DNA of 64,000 nt from Clostridiales bacterium (GCA_016342415.1 JAEIOD010000003.1:62001-126000); one strand, 5' to 3'. Shown: positions 17,752-26,427, numbered from the stretch's first letter. Translations and numbers: made by a program. Notes: generated by a model not told the origin, from the sequence alone.

Positions 17752-18633
17752 ATGAGTTTAAAATATATCACATTAAGTAATGAAGAAACACTGGCTTATA
17801 GAGAACAAGGCGCTGGAGATAAAACTTTAATCTTAGTACATGGCAATATGACCTCTAGTCAACATTTTGATGTTCTTTTGGAAGCACTTCCAAAAAATTT
17901 AAAAGTCTATGCAGTTGATTTAAGAGGATTTGGTGGATCTAGTTATAAAACGAGAGTCAATCATCTAAAAGACTTTTCAGATGATATTAAGTTATTTGTT
18001 GATGCTTTGAATATTAAGACGTTTTCATTGGCTGGTTGGTCTACAGGTGGTGGTATAGCCATGCAGTATGTTATTGATCATCCAGAGGATGTAGAGAAGT
18101 TGGTATTAATTGAATCTGTTGGTATTTCAGGTTATCCAATCTTTAGAAAAGATGACTCTGGACAACCGATAATCGGAGACTTCCTAACCACAAAAGAAGA
18201 GTTGGAAAATGATGCGGTTCAAGTATTGCCTATTTTGAATGCCTATAAGAATGAGGATAAAAACACCCTTAAAGCCATTTGGAATATGTTGATTTACACA
18301 ACAAAACAACCAGATGAAAAACAATACGATATATATTTAGACGATATGCTAACTCAAAGAAACTTAGTAGATGTAGACTATGCTTTAATGTACTTCAATA
18401 TCTCACCATCACATAATGGTGTCGTTGAAGGAAGTGGCAGAGTTAGCGAAATAAAAACACCAACCCTTGTATTTCAAGGTAAAAATGATTTAGTGGTACC
18501 TCAGATGATGGGTGATGGTATCTATGAAGCTCTTAAAGAACATGCAACGTATATTCAACATGATGGTGGTCATTCACCGTTAATAGATGATCTGGAGTCT
18601 TTAAATAATCATATAGTTAATTTTATCAAGTAG
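17752..18633 (+). CDS. Alpha/beta hydrolase
   Basis: The 293-residue hydrolase shows the oxyanion motif VHGNM, the DLRGFGGSS segment, nucleophile S97 in AGWSTGGG, an acid residue in QGKNDLVVP and H274 in DGGHSPL. It is soluble and has a normal length for the epoxide-hydrolase/esterase superfamily. AGGAGGGG lies close to the ATG, ten bases after the thiolase gene. It is the last gene of the cluster and a hairpin terminator begins at its stop codon. It differs clearly from the hydrolase at 15130, so the two probably act on different bonds. Confidence 0.85.
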   Translation: MSLKYITLSNEETLAYREQGAGDKTLILVHGNMTSSQHFDVLLEALPKNLKVYAVDLRGFGGSSYKTRVNHLKDFSDDIKLFVDALNIKTFSLAGWSTGGGIAMQYVIDHPEDVEKLVLIESVGISGYPIFRKDDSGQPIIGDFLTTKEELENDAVQVLPILNAYKNEDKNTLKAIWNMLIYTTKQPDEKQYDIYLDDMLTQRNLVDVDYALMYFNISPSHNGVVEGSGRVSEIKTPTLVFQGKNDLVVPQMMGDGIYEALKEHATYIQHDGGHSPLIDDLESLNNHIVNFIK

Positions 18634-18654
18634 AAACCTTCGGGTTTCTTTCTC
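18632..18654 (+). terminator. Rho-independent terminator ending the catabolic cluster
   Basis: AGAAACC, a TTCG tetraloop and GGTTTCT form a stable stem at 18632-18649, followed by a T-rich tail. The stem starts in the stop codon of the last hydrolase gene. Confidence 0.8.
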
Positions 18655-18717
18655 TTTACTCAAATTAGAAAAATATGGTATCATAGATTATTCGTGATTA
18701 AGAAAGGAAACAATATT

Positions 18718-19002
18718 ATGTTAATTGGTTCAACATTTCTATTATACTATTTGAATTATAAAATGAACTTTATGGAAAAAATCAGATGTACAAAATGGGG
18801 GCAGATTCTTTTATTTAATTACCTTGTAGAAATGGTACTTGGTGTTTTATTGTCGCTTATGGTACTTTTTCTTCGTATCTATATAGGTCAAATAGACTCA
18901 AATATGATTTTTGTTAAATATTTCATATCATTTCTTCACGGTCCGGGATTGTTTTTAATATATGATGCCCTTATTAATTTTAAGAATGGAAAGTCTGAAT
19001 AA
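18718..19002 (+). CDS. Small multi-span membrane protein of unknown function
   Basis: A 94-residue protein starts at the ATG at 18718, with AGAAAGGAAA upstream; a GTG at 18694 is an alternative. It has three hydrophobic stretches at about residues 3-17, 30-55 and 65-86, and a basic loop after the first. I do not recognise a family. It has a TATCAT box upstream and its end overlaps the remnant of a transporter gene at 18986. Confidence 0.55.
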   Translation: MLIGSTFLLYYLNYKMNFMEKIRCTKWGQILLFNYLVEMVLGVLLSLMVLFLRIYIGQIDSNMIFVKYFISFLHGPGLFLIYDALINFKNGKSE

Positions 19003-19213
19003 GAAGAGCAATGATGATAAATTATTATCAATTGAAAACATTATCCTAATTGCCATCATATTTGGTGGTCCTACTGCTGTGAGTAGTTTTGCCTTGGCAC
19101 GAGAAATGAATGGAGATACGGAATTAGCAGCGAGTATTGTCATTGTGACATCACTGAAGTATTCGTTTACTTTGGTAGTTCTAATGACCTCCTGGATGAA
19201 TGTGTTGAGTTAA
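18986..19213 (+). pseudogene. Remnant of an auxin-efflux-carrier (AEC) family transporter
   Basis: About 75 codons match the C-terminal end of AEC permeases: a hydrophobic stretch with GGPTAVSSFALAREMNGDTELAASIV, a pattern diagnostic of the family's last two membrane helices. A complete AEC protein has about 300 residues, so about three quarters are missing upstream, where an unrelated small gene lies instead. A terminator follows at 19265, probably that of the original gene. The remaining frame is open and could still be translated, but it is unlikely to transport anything. Confidence 0.65.
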
Positions 19214-19264
19214 AACATTCTATTTATTGATAGATACAAGAGTATATTTATTGTTATAATACAG

Positions 19265-19289
19265 TCCTGAAGAATCTTTCAGGATTTTT
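19265..19289 (+). terminator. Rho-independent terminator
   Basis: TCCTGAA at 19265-19271 pairs perfectly with TTCAGGA at 19278-19284, followed by TTTTT. It closes the unit ending with the AEC remnant. Confidence 0.75.
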
Positions 19290-19383
19290 ATGTTTTTGTG
19301 AGCACAATTACAGTTTTATTACATTTTTTAGAAGAAGACTTTTTTAAATTTGCATGGTATATAATGGAATAGGAGATATGGAT

Positions 19384-19515
19384 ATGGCTAATAAACTAAC
19401 AGATAAACCGATGAAAAATATAGATCAACTGATGGCAGTGTTTCTTTATAATCAAAGTGTTAGCAGCTTTCGAGAATTGGAAGAGAGAGCAGCAAATAAA
19501 AAAAATCTAATATAG
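19384..19515 (+). CDS. Possible small acidic/basic protein (43 residues)
   Basis: An ATG at 19384 is preceded by AGGAG at eight bases; a second in-frame ATG lies at 19378. The 43-residue product has no membrane segment. It reads like an amphipathic helical peptide with DQLMAVFLYNQSVSSFRELEERAANKKN. It stands alone between a terminator and the methyltransferase gene. The protein-like composition and ribosome binding site support it, but I know no homologue. Confidence 0.5.
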   Translation: MANKLTDKPMKNIDQLMAVFLYNQSVSSFRELEERAANKKNLI

Positions 19516-19646
19516 TAGATTAACAATTTAATTGTTTTCCGCCTAGTAGTATTAATAGATTTTCGAGATAATGAAATGTGTGCTTATGGAAAACCAATTT
19601 ATTGAGTGAGTAATGTCAACTAAAAAGAGATGATAAGGAGGCGTAT

Positions 19647-20405
19647 TTGATCAAAGAAAGTGTAATTAATAAAAAAGCATGGGAATACCGAGCATATGAG
19701 TTTTGGGTACAAGAGTGTGGTTTACCACATGAACGTGCTGAGATCATAATGGAAAATCCAATGTTACGACTTAGAAAACACGGAAAGTATTTCGAAAATA
19801 TAGAAGGTAAAAAAATAGCCAACATTTGTGGTTCAAACGGTAGACGAGCAGTTGCTTTAGGTCTTTTGGACGCTGATGTAACGGTTTTTGATATTTCAGA
19901 AGAAAATAAAAGATACGCTTTGGAATTAGCAGAATGTTGTCATATCAAAATGGATTATGTTCTTGGTGACATATATGATATGGATACCAATTTATATGAG
20001 AACCATTTTGATATGCTCTATTTAGAAGGCGGGATTTTACACCTGTTTCATGATATTCATAAGTTTATGGCTATCCTTCATAAGATTCTAAAACCAGGTG
20101 GACAGATTGTATTGAATGATTTTCATCCTTTTAGAAAGGTCATGCCAATCAATTTTTTCAAGTCTTCTATTGAAGATTATTTTGATACGAGTATACATGA
20201 TGGTGATGTTGCTTATAAAGATTTTTTAGAGACGGATGAAAATGAAGAAATCCCAAATTGTTCCTATCGATACTATACGATAAGTGAGATTCTCAATTCG
20301 ATGATTAACAGTGGATTTTTAATTAAAGAGTTTAATGAAGTGCCAAGTTGGACCAATGAGAAGTTACCTGGAGAGTTTACTATTTTTGCGAGTAAAACAA
20401 CATAA
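19647..20405 (+). CDS. SAM-dependent methyltransferase, TTG start
   Basis: The 252-residue protein has a class I methyltransferase core with a variant SAM motif (IANICGSNGRRAVALG near residue 58), an acidic residue at the end of strand two (VTVFDIS), the DMLYLEGGILHLF segment and KPGGQIVLNDFHPF. Together these define the Methyltransf_11/25 type. The start is TTG at 19647, placed five bases after AAGGAGG; no better ATG exists upstream. The substrate is unknown. It stands as a single gene. Confidence 0.82.
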   Translation: MIKESVINKKAWEYRAYEFWVQECGLPHERAEIIMENPMLRLRKHGKYFENIEGKKIANICGSNGRRAVALGLLDADVTVFDISEENKRYALELAECCHIKMDYVLGDIYDMDTNLYENHFDMLYLEGGILHLFHDIHKFMAILHKILKPGGQIVLNDFHPFRKVMPINFFKSSIEDYFDTSIHDGDVAYKDFLETDENEEIPNCSYRYYTISEILNSMINSGFLIKEFNEVPSWTNEKLPGEFTIFASKTT

Positions 20406-20472
20406 GTGGAGTAAACCATTCTAAAGTTTTATAGGACTGATAAATGAAGAGAACTTTATGGAGGACTTAATA

Positions 20473-21018
20473 ATGGGACGTAAAATAATTGTAGAAACAT
20501 ACGATGATAATTGGGTAACTGACTATAATAAATCAGAAGTTACACTCAAGAATATATTTAATACTCACTTGATTGATATACAACATATTGGTTCTACATC
20601 AATCGTTGGATTGGCTTCTAAACCGACCATAGATATTTTAATGATTGTTAAAGATATCAAGGCAATTGATGAACTGAATGATCTGATGGAAAAACATGGC
20701 TTTATTGCAAAAGGAGAAGCAGGAATAGAAGGCAGAAGATACTTTTATAAGACATTAGATACTGATGTCTTCAAAGAAACGCATCACATACATGTTTATG
20801 AGCAAGGCAACCCTAAATACCAAGAGGAGTTGTTATTTAGAGATTATTTGCGTATCGATAATCAGGTGATGAGGGATTACCAAGCTTTAAAAACAACTTT
20901 ATCTAAAAAATATAGTAATGATCCTAGGCTATATACAGAGGCTAAAGCATCGTTCATTCAACAAATTATTAAAGTGGCAAGATTGCACTATAATCAATCG
21001 ACTTTAGCAAATGGTTAG
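20473..21018 (+). CDS. GrpB family protein (nucleotidyltransferase-fold)
   Basis: The 181-residue protein matches the GrpB/UPF0157 family. It has the VETYDDNWVTDYN start, IQHIGSTSIVGLASKPTIDI with the GS...D pattern of polymerase-beta-like nucleotidyltransferases, and the C-terminal LFRDYLR block followed by a YTEAKASFI helix. The ATG at 20473 follows GGAGG by eight bases, so I prefer it to the in-frame ATG at 20458. The cellular role of the family is not established. Confidence 0.85.
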   Translation: MGRKIIVETYDDNWVTDYNKSEVTLKNIFNTHLIDIQHIGSTSIVGLASKPTIDILMIVKDIKAIDELNDLMEKHGFIAKGEAGIEGRRYFYKTLDTDVFKETHHIHVYEQGNPKYQEELLFRDYLRIDNQVMRDYQALKTTLSKKYSNDPRLYTEAKASFIQQIIKVARLHYNQSTLANG

Positions 21019-21060
21019 GTTTAAGTATTGATTGTTGTATCAAAATAAAAGGAGATAAAG

Positions 21061-21309
21061 GTGATAATTAAATCTTTAGAAGTATATAAAATGATTCATG
21101 ACCACGCAAGTAATAATACCAAAGGTTTATTTACTTTAGACCATACACTGTTTTTTCAGTTTTTAAATACAGTAATCTTACTTTTTATATTTATAGGTAT
21201 TCCTTTTATCATTTATAGACTACTAAAAAAGAGTTCTGTTAAGAGAAAGGAAATCCATATTCTTAATGAGAAGATAGATATGATAAATGAAAAGTTGGAT
21301 AGGCTTTGA
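21061..21309 (+). CDS. Small single-span membrane protein, GTG start
   Basis: The GTG at 21061 is preceded by AAAAGGAGATAAAG, a strong ribosome binding site. The 82-residue product has one membrane helix at about residues 35-57 and a basic, heptad-rich C-terminal tail (VKRKEIHILNEKIDMINEKLDRL) that could form a coiled coil in the cytoplasm. The family is not recognised. It precedes another anchored protein at 21348 and may share its transcript. Confidence 0.65.
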   Translation: MIIKSLEVYKMIHDHASNNTKGLFTLDHTLFFQFLNTVILLFIFIGIPFIIYRLLKKSSVKRKEIHILNEKIDMINEKLDRL

Positions 21310-21347
21310 AAGAAACCTTCAAGTAATAAAGTATTTTGAGGTAAACT

Positions 21348-21845
21348 ATGAGTAAAAACAAATTAGTTACGCTGCTTACAGATAAAAGAGTGGTTATTAT
21401 TCTGTTGATTATTGTCTACTTGGTTGTGATGTTTAGACCGAGAAGTATTGATAGTCTTGTTGATAAAGAAGACATCAGTATGAGCTATCATGTAACGGTG
21501 TTGCATGAGGATTATGCGGGTCAAAGAGTCCATGACGAAGATGGACCTTATAAAATTGTTGACTCTGAAAAAATGATGGTTATCTATGAGTTTCTGAATA
21601 CATATTCTGGTAGAAAAATAGATCAAAGAAGAACCACAACAGATACATATCAAAAGTTATATACAATAGAATATCAAAGTGAGGATTTTTTTATAAGAAT
21701 TTACATAGAAGGTGAGTTTTATATTTCGGTCTTTATGATGGATTATTATAGTAAGGAGTTCGAAGAACTAAGATTGAAGCTCAATAAAGACGGTATTGAT
21801 TTTAATAAACTAAAAGAAATTATTGCTAGTGATGAGATCAATTAG
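21348..21845 (+). CDS. Membrane-anchored extracellular protein of unknown function
   Basis: The 165-residue protein has a basic N-terminus and one membrane helix at about residues 13-29, then an extracellular domain rich in acidic and aromatic residues (YHVTVLHEDYAGQRV, IEYQSEDFFIRIYIEGEFYISVF). No catalytic motif is visible. It is in the same direction as its neighbours and precedes the glycosyltransferase gene by about 40 bases. I do not recognise the family. Confidence 0.65.
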   Translation: MSKNKLVTLLTDKRVVIILLIIVYLVVMFRPRSIDSLVDKEDISMSYHVTVLHEDYAGQRVHDEDGPYKIVDSEKMMVIYEFLNTYSGRKIDQRRTTTDTYQKLYTIEYQSEDFFIRIYIEGEFYISVFMMDYYSKEFEELRLKLNKDGIDFNKLKEIIASDEIN

Positions 21846-21886
21846 AGAAGCTATATTCTACGTGGATGTAAGATTTGGAGAAATAG

Positions 21887-22636
21887 ATGAAGAAAGTTAA
21901 TGTACTGAGTGTTATGTTTTCCAACATGACTTTAAGTGAAACAACAAATTATTTATCAAATGTATTAGATGAAAAAGGTAAAGAACCCTTTCATATCATA
22001 ACTGCCAATCCTGAAATAGTTATGCAAATGAATAGAGATGAATCATTCAAAAAAATCGAAAAGAAGTCTGGATTAATTACTGCAGATGGTATCGGTATTA
22101 TATACGGCGCTAAGATTCTTGGAAGAAAAATAAATGAGAGAGTTACAGGAGTAGAGCTATTGGTAGAACTGCTTAAACTGTGTGATAGGAAACATCACTC
22201 AATCTATTTACTTGGTGCTGATGAAGACACCAATAAAGAATTATATGAGTATGTACAGTTAACTTATCCAAATATTAAAGTAACAGGTCGTCATAACGGT
22301 TACTTTGATGTAAAAAATGATGGTGAGATTGTAAAGGATATTAATGATAAAAAACCAGACCTCCTAATTATGGCGATGGGATCACCAAGGTCTCATAAGT
22401 GGTTTGATTCACGTAGACTTGAGTTACAAATTAAACTGACAATGGATGTTGGTGGTGGATTTGACGCACTAACGGGAAAAGTAAAACGTGCACCTATGAT
22501 AGTACAAAAGCTAAATCTTGAATGGGCTTATAGAAGGCTTCAAAATCCTTCTAGAGCAGAACGACAAAAGGATCTGTATCGATTTGCAGGTGAAGTGATC
22601 AAAGAGAGATTTAGAAGCACTAAGAAATATTCTTGA
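21887..22636 (+). CDS. WecG/TagA/CpsF family glycosyltransferase
   Basis: The 249-residue protein carries the family core: ITANPEIVMQMN near residue 38, GLITADGIGIIYGAKILG, and the RVTGVELL block. It then has SIYLLGADEDTNKELY, the PDLLIMAMGSPRSHKWF segment, GGGFDALTGKVKRAP and the LEWAYRRLQNPSRA tail. These enzymes add ManNAc or related sugars to a lipid-linked disaccharide in teichoic acid or capsule synthesis at the inner membrane face. No other wall-polymer gene is adjacent. The exact donor is not shown. Confidence 0.88.
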   Translation: MKKVNVLSVMFSNMTLSETTNYLSNVLDEKGKEPFHIITANPEIVMQMNRDESFKKIEKKSGLITADGIGIIYGAKILGRKINERVTGVELLVELLKLCDRKHHSIYLLGADEDTNKELYEYVQLTYPNIKVTGRHNGYFDVKNDGEIVKDINDKKPDLLIMAMGSPRSHKWFDSRRLELQIKLTMDVGGGFDALTGKVKRAPMIVQKLNLEWAYRRLQNPSRAERQKDLYRFAGEVIKERFRSTKKYS

Positions 22637-22694
22637 TATTAAAGTTCAAAAATTATTAATAGAAGTTATTCTATGAATTAAGAAAGAGGGCTGT

Positions 22695-23576
22695 ATGAAA
22701 ATCAAAACGATGATATTTATACTTTTATTTGTTTTATTAACAGGATGTTCAAGTAATAATAATGACGTCAATTCAAGTGATGGTATTAATAATACTGAAA
22801 TAGAGTCAGTGAGCATCGTTGATGAAGTAGACCTTGGTGATCTTAGTGTGAGGGATATTATTTGGAAACAATACGACCTTGGAAATGTTGGCGCGTTTGA
22901 AGTTATTCACTTAGAAGAGGGAAAATACTTAGTTGGACTAATGAACCAATATGGCAACAATCTAAACTATAATTATCACTATTTTAATAGTCATACAAAT
23001 GAATCAGTTCAAATTGGTAGGATTCATCAGTTGATCGAATCTATTATTTTCAATGAAAACGAAATACAATTCCTCTGTGATGGCAATAATTCGATGAATG
23101 GGTTTAAAGATTTTCCACTTAACTATATTTTTGATGTAACAACTCATGATTTTACGATAGAAGAAAGCTTGTATTCAATTGGTGAAGAAAATGTACCTGT
23201 AACCGTTGGGAATTCTCCGAATGCCACATTGCTTGAAAGCTTTGAAGTTATGGATGATCAAATGACATTTGAATTTGGAGGACATGAAACAACCCAGTAT
23301 ATAGGTGGGGGATTTGCACCTAATATCCAGATTTCATCTCAGGATATAAACACTATAACTTTGGATTTTAAAAACTTATATTTCGAGGAAAAACAGTTCG
23401 AGGTATTAATGGAACAAGGTATTGTGGAGGAAATATCTTATAAAGTTTATGAGGATATTGGCAAACAACATCATAGTATTGTTACCATTCATCTAAATGA
23501 AAAGTATACAAAGTATGCGTGTAAACTTGTTTATGGAGAAAATGATTTCTACAACTTAGAAATTCATATGAAGTAA
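22695..23576 (+). CDS. Lipoprotein of unknown function
   Basis: A 293-residue protein starts with a lipoprotein signal (MKIKTMIFILLFVLLTGC, lipobox LTGC), then a serine/asparagine-rich linker and a beta-rich extracellular domain. GAAAGAGGG precedes the ATG. No catalytic motif or named domain is seen. It lies 58 bases after the glycosyltransferase gene and 27 bases before a VanZ gene, and all run the same way. Confidence 0.7.
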   Translation: MKIKTMIFILLFVLLTGCSSNNNDVNSSDGINNTEIESVSIVDEVDLGDLSVRDIIWKQYDLGNVGAFEVIHLEEGKYLVGLMNQYGNNLNYNYHYFNSHTNESVQIGRIHQLIESIIFNENEIQFLCDGNNSMNGFKDFPLNYIFDVTTHDFTIEESLYSIGEENVPVTVGNSPNATLLESFEVMDDQMTFEFGGHETTQYIGGGFAPNIQISSQDINTITLDFKNLYFEEKQFEVLMEQGIVEEISYKVYEDIGKQHHSIVTIHLNEKYTKYACKLVYGENDFYNLEIHMK

Positions 23577-23603
23577 AGAGGCAATGACAGTGAGGAAAAC
23601 TAT

Positions 23604-24218
23604 ATGAGGTTAGATTTTAGTGCGGTAATACTTAGTTTACCAGTTTATGTTCTTATGTTTCTATATAAGACCAAAATGTCAAAAAAATCATCAATCATTA
23701 TCAATTGGAAAAGAGAAAGTCTGGTGCTGCTATTTACGATTTATCTATTTGCGCTTCTAAGTATCACTGTTTTTCCGATTTCCTTTAGGAAGATATATGA
23801 AAGTGGCGCTTTTGTAAGTGTGAATCTTGTACCTTTTAAATATGTGATAAGGTCTATCGGAACTGTCGGTGAGAGTTACAGTGGTGATATAGCATTTCAT
23901 GTGGGATTGATTGCTAAGAATGTCATCGGTAATTTACTGTTGCTTTTTCCTTTTGGATTGACTGTACCAGTTTTATGGAAAAATACTGATAAACTGTCAT
24001 ACAGAGTTTTGTATGGCTTAATACTGACTTTTGGTATTGAGAGTATTCAGTTCATGCAAATGTATTTTGGATTTAGTATGGGAAGAGTCGTCGATATTGA
24101 TGATATTATTCTAAATTCAATAGGATTTATCATCGGATATACGATATCTAATAAACTCTTGAAAACTAAAATCGTAAAAGGTTTTGTAGATGAACATCTA
24201 ATGAGGAAAGCAAGCTAG
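23604..24218 (+). CDS. VanZ family membrane protein
   Basis: The 204-residue protein has about five membrane helices and the VanZ pattern: LSITVFP near residue 55, VNLVPFKYV, NVIGNLLLLFPFGLTVP, and the motif ESIQFMQMYFGFSMGRVVDIDDIILNSIG. VanZ is linked to low-level teicoplanin resistance in enterococci, and many chromosomal relatives have no known role. It ends near a shared hairpin facing the MerR gene on the other strand. Confidence 0.88.
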   Translation: MRLDFSAVILSLPVYVLMFLYKTKMSKKSSIIINWKRESLVLLFTIYLFALLSITVFPISFRKIYESGAFVSVNLVPFKYVIRSIGTVGESYSGDIAFHVGLIAKNVIGNLLLLFPFGLTVPVLWKNTDKLSYRVLYGLILTFGIESIQFMQMYFGFSMGRVVDIDDIILNSIGFIIGYTISNKLLKTKIVKGFVDEHLMRKAS

Positions 24219-24265
24219 AGCTTTATCAGTTATAATGAATCTAATAAAAGGTGGATTACTTATAC

Positions 24266-24297
24266 AAATGGTTAAACCCCTTAAGGTTTAGCCATTT
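24266..24297. terminator. Shared hairpin between convergent genes
   Basis: A 13-bp stem with one wobble pair (AAATGGTTAAACC at 24266-24278 and GGTTTAGCCATTT at 24285-24297) lies between the VanZ gene and the leftward MerR gene. Its right arm covers the MerR stop codon. The flanking T-runs are short, so strength is uncertain in each direction. Confidence 0.6.
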
Positions 24298-24994
24298 ATA
24301 TTATCAGTGCCTTTAGTTGAGTTATAATCTGATCTATTTGTAAACTTTGATCTTCTGTTAGAAGGTCTTTTTTTATTTTTATTTCATCATCATAAAGGAT
24401 TTGAAACTCATTGGCATTGAGGTCTTTTACATTATCTTTGACTCTTACTTTATCAAGGGTATAATCGTAATTTTCTTTCAGTTCAACTCTGAGTGCTTTA
24501 ATAGCACGCCATAATGGAGCGTCCTTTAGTGCTATGGGTATCAGATTTTCTCCGATATCAATCGTTATATTCTTGTTGTTCTCTAACATGTTTGTCCACC
24601 TTTCATCGGATGAACTAAAAAATAACTGCTCTTCTATGAAACTTTTCAAGTTTGATTTTGAAACCCTATCTGATGCGAATGTTTCTAGAGTTGATCTGAT
24701 GAGTTGTCTTTTGTACTTTAAATCAAAGATGGATGCATTCAGCTCATTTAATTGACTGAAAAGAAGTTTTCTTAACAGAGTTTTTTCATCACTGCAAACA
24801 ATGAGTTTGATATCCTGAAGTTTTATATTTAAGGCTTTGTACACTAGAATTTCCTCCAGTAGGGATAGTTGAGAACTATCATACACTCTAATATTGGCAT
24901 CGTTTCTTGTACTCGAAATAAGACCTATTTCTTCATAGTATCTTAGCGTTCGTACGGATAAGTTGTATTTTTTAGAAACATCATTAATTATCAT
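24296..24994 (-). CDS. MerR family transcriptional regulator
   Basis: The 232-residue protein starts with a MerR winged-helix domain (INDVSKKYNLSVRTLRYYEEIGLI, residues 2-26) and a dimerisation helix, followed by an effector domain of about 120 residues that lacks the cysteines of metal-sensing members. The ATG at 24994 follows AAAAGGA; a longer frame to 25021 is open. Its own promoter at 25026-25056 has the 19-base spacer and central palindrome typical of MerR control, so it is probably autoregulated. A divergent secreted-protein gene at 25147 may also be a target. Confidence 0.87.
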   Translation of the reverse strand: MIINDVSKKYNLSVRTLRYYEEIGLISSTRNDANIRVYDSSQLSLLEEILVYKALNIKLQDIKLIVCSDEKTLLRKLLFSQLNELNASIFDLKYKRQLIRSTLETFASDRVSKSNLKSFIEEQLFFSSSDERWTNMLENNKNITIDIGENLIPIALKDAPLWRAIKALRVELKENYDYTLDKVRVKDNVKDLNANEFQILYDDEIKIKKDLLTEDQSLQIDQIITQLKALII

Positions 24995-25025
24995 ATATAT
25001 CCTTTTCTTGAAGTACTTCAATTTC

Positions 25026-25056
25026 AGTATAACCGATGACGCAGCGTCAGTGTCAA
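25026..25056 (-). promoter_or_regulatory. MerR-type promoter with 19-base spacer and operator
   Basis: On the minus strand TTGACA (25051-25056) and TATACT (25026-25031) are 19 bases apart, too long for ordinary activity. A perfect palindrome TGACGC-A-GCGTCA (25037-25049) sits in the spacer. This is the standard layout for MerR-type activation by DNA unwinding. It drives the MerR gene at 24994. Confidence 0.78.
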
Positions 25057-25146
25057 GAAAGCTATAAAAAAAGTTATAAATAATAACTATGCATATTGTT
25101 GATGCGGTGCTATGATAATAGAGGATAAAGAAGAAATGGAGAAAAT

Positions 25147-25710
25147 ATGAAAAAAAGATTAATAATAATTGCTGTAGCAGTTATGGCTATGTTGATATAC
25201 CAGAAATTTATGCCTGAACCAAATGATTTTTCAAATGAAGATTTATTAAAAGTAAGAATAAGTGATGGTGTTGATTATGTAGAATCGTTAGAAGAAGGTG
25301 TTTTAGTCTTTTGGGATAATGGTGAACAGGCTCAGAAAGACAGAACGAATTATCATTCTGTTGCAGTCGATTATTTCAAGCCAAGTTTTATGAACTGGCA
25401 ATGGATTAATGGTGGTATGCATGGTGGTGATTATGAAGATGGTATCTCGAATCAATACATACCAAAGAAAGCACTAAAAAAGTTTTCGCTTAATTTCGGT
25501 GTAGTAGTTGATTCTGCTATTGATAATATCAGACTAACAGATCAAGCTACAGGAAATAGATATTTGGCAACACTCATAGAATTAGAGGATGAAACAGTAT
25601 GGTACATAGTTGTTCCTGAAGATACACTTGCGGGAACGATAGAGTGTTTTGATAAGGATGGTCAGCTTATTTATACATTGCTTTCTGATAATTCTTGGCT
25701 ATTTGATTAA
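25147..25710 (+). CDS. Secreted or anchored protein of unknown function
   Basis: The 187-residue protein has an N-terminal hydrophobic segment (residues 4-20) that is either a signal peptide or an anchor, followed by a polar domain rich in acidic and aromatic residues. No known domain is visible. AATGGAGAAAAT precedes the ATG. It is divergent from the MerR gene at 24994 with about 150 bases between starts, so the two may share control. A strong terminator follows. Confidence 0.6.
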   Translation: MKKRLIIIAVAVMAMLIYQKFMPEPNDFSNEDLLKVRISDGVDYVESLEEGVLVFWDNGEQAQKDRTNYHSVAVDYFKPSFMNWQWINGGMHGGDYEDGISNQYIPKKALKKFSLNFGVVVDSAIDNIRLTDQATGNRYLATLIELEDETVWYIVVPEDTLAGTIECFDKDGQLIYTLLSDNSWLFD

Positions 25711-25715
25711 GATGT

Positions 25716-25747
25716 AACAGCTTTAGTATATCTAAGGCTGTTTTTTT
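25716..25747 (+). terminator. Rho-independent terminator
   Basis: AACAGCTTTAG at 25716-25726 pairs with CTAAGGCTGTT (25732-25742) with one wobble, followed by a T-run of about seven. It closes the secreted-protein gene. Confidence 0.82.
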
Positions 25748-25857
25748 GTACATATTATAATAAAAGTTCAAATATTACAATTGGATGATATTGTTGGAAT
25801 ATACTGTTTTGACATATTTTATGAGATATAATGTATCTTGAATACAGGAGGAGTAAA

Positions 25858-26379
25858 ATGAAAATATTAAAACGATTACTTAAATGGATAAATGAAAGTC
25901 TACTTTTGATTTCATTGATTGCTTTTATTACTTTGATTATCATTGGAACATACAGCTCTAGGTATCAGTCTTTTGAAAAAGAGTTTGTTGGAATAGAATT
26001 TAGTCTGAATGAAGAAGTTTATATAGAAAAACTGTTGATATTTGATGGCAAACTGTCAGATCCCATTATTGGTAGCAAACGATTTGAAGGCAGGATTATT
26101 TATGGTGAGGAAATATATGAAACCAGTTTAAGGTTTAAAAATAATAGAGATTATATCTTAAACTTCGATGGTGGTAACACCCCTGATAAAGCACTGAGAC
26201 AAATATACATTGATGATAATTTTTATAATATTGTAATAACTATTTATGAAAAAACTCCGGGGAATACAATGTCGTGGAATAATAATACAGGATTGGTATT
26301 TGTGACACCGGCTTCTGATATAAAAGAAGGCTCTGCTATCTTTGAATTATTGTACGAAGGCTATAATCCTGGTGAGTAA
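25858..26379 (+). CDS. Membrane-anchored protein of unknown function
   Basis: The ATG at 25858 follows AGGAGGAGTAAA. The 173-residue protein has a basic start, one membrane helix at about residues 14-35, then an extracellular beta-rich domain. No family is recognised. It resembles in layout the proteins at 21348 and 25147 (anchor plus small domain), and several such genes cluster in 21-28 kb. Confidence 0.6.
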   Translation: MKILKRLLKWINESLLLISLIAFITLIIIGTYSSRYQSFEKEFVGIEFSLNEEVYIEKLLIFDGKLSDPIIGSKRFEGRIIYGEEIYETSLRFKNNRDYILNFDGGNTPDKALRQIYIDDNFYNIVITIYEKTPGNTMSWNNNTGLVFVTPASDIKEGSAIFELLYEGYNPGE

Positions 26380-26427
26380 AATGAATTTAATTATTATATC
26401 TATATTTGTATTTGTTACCTAGACAAG

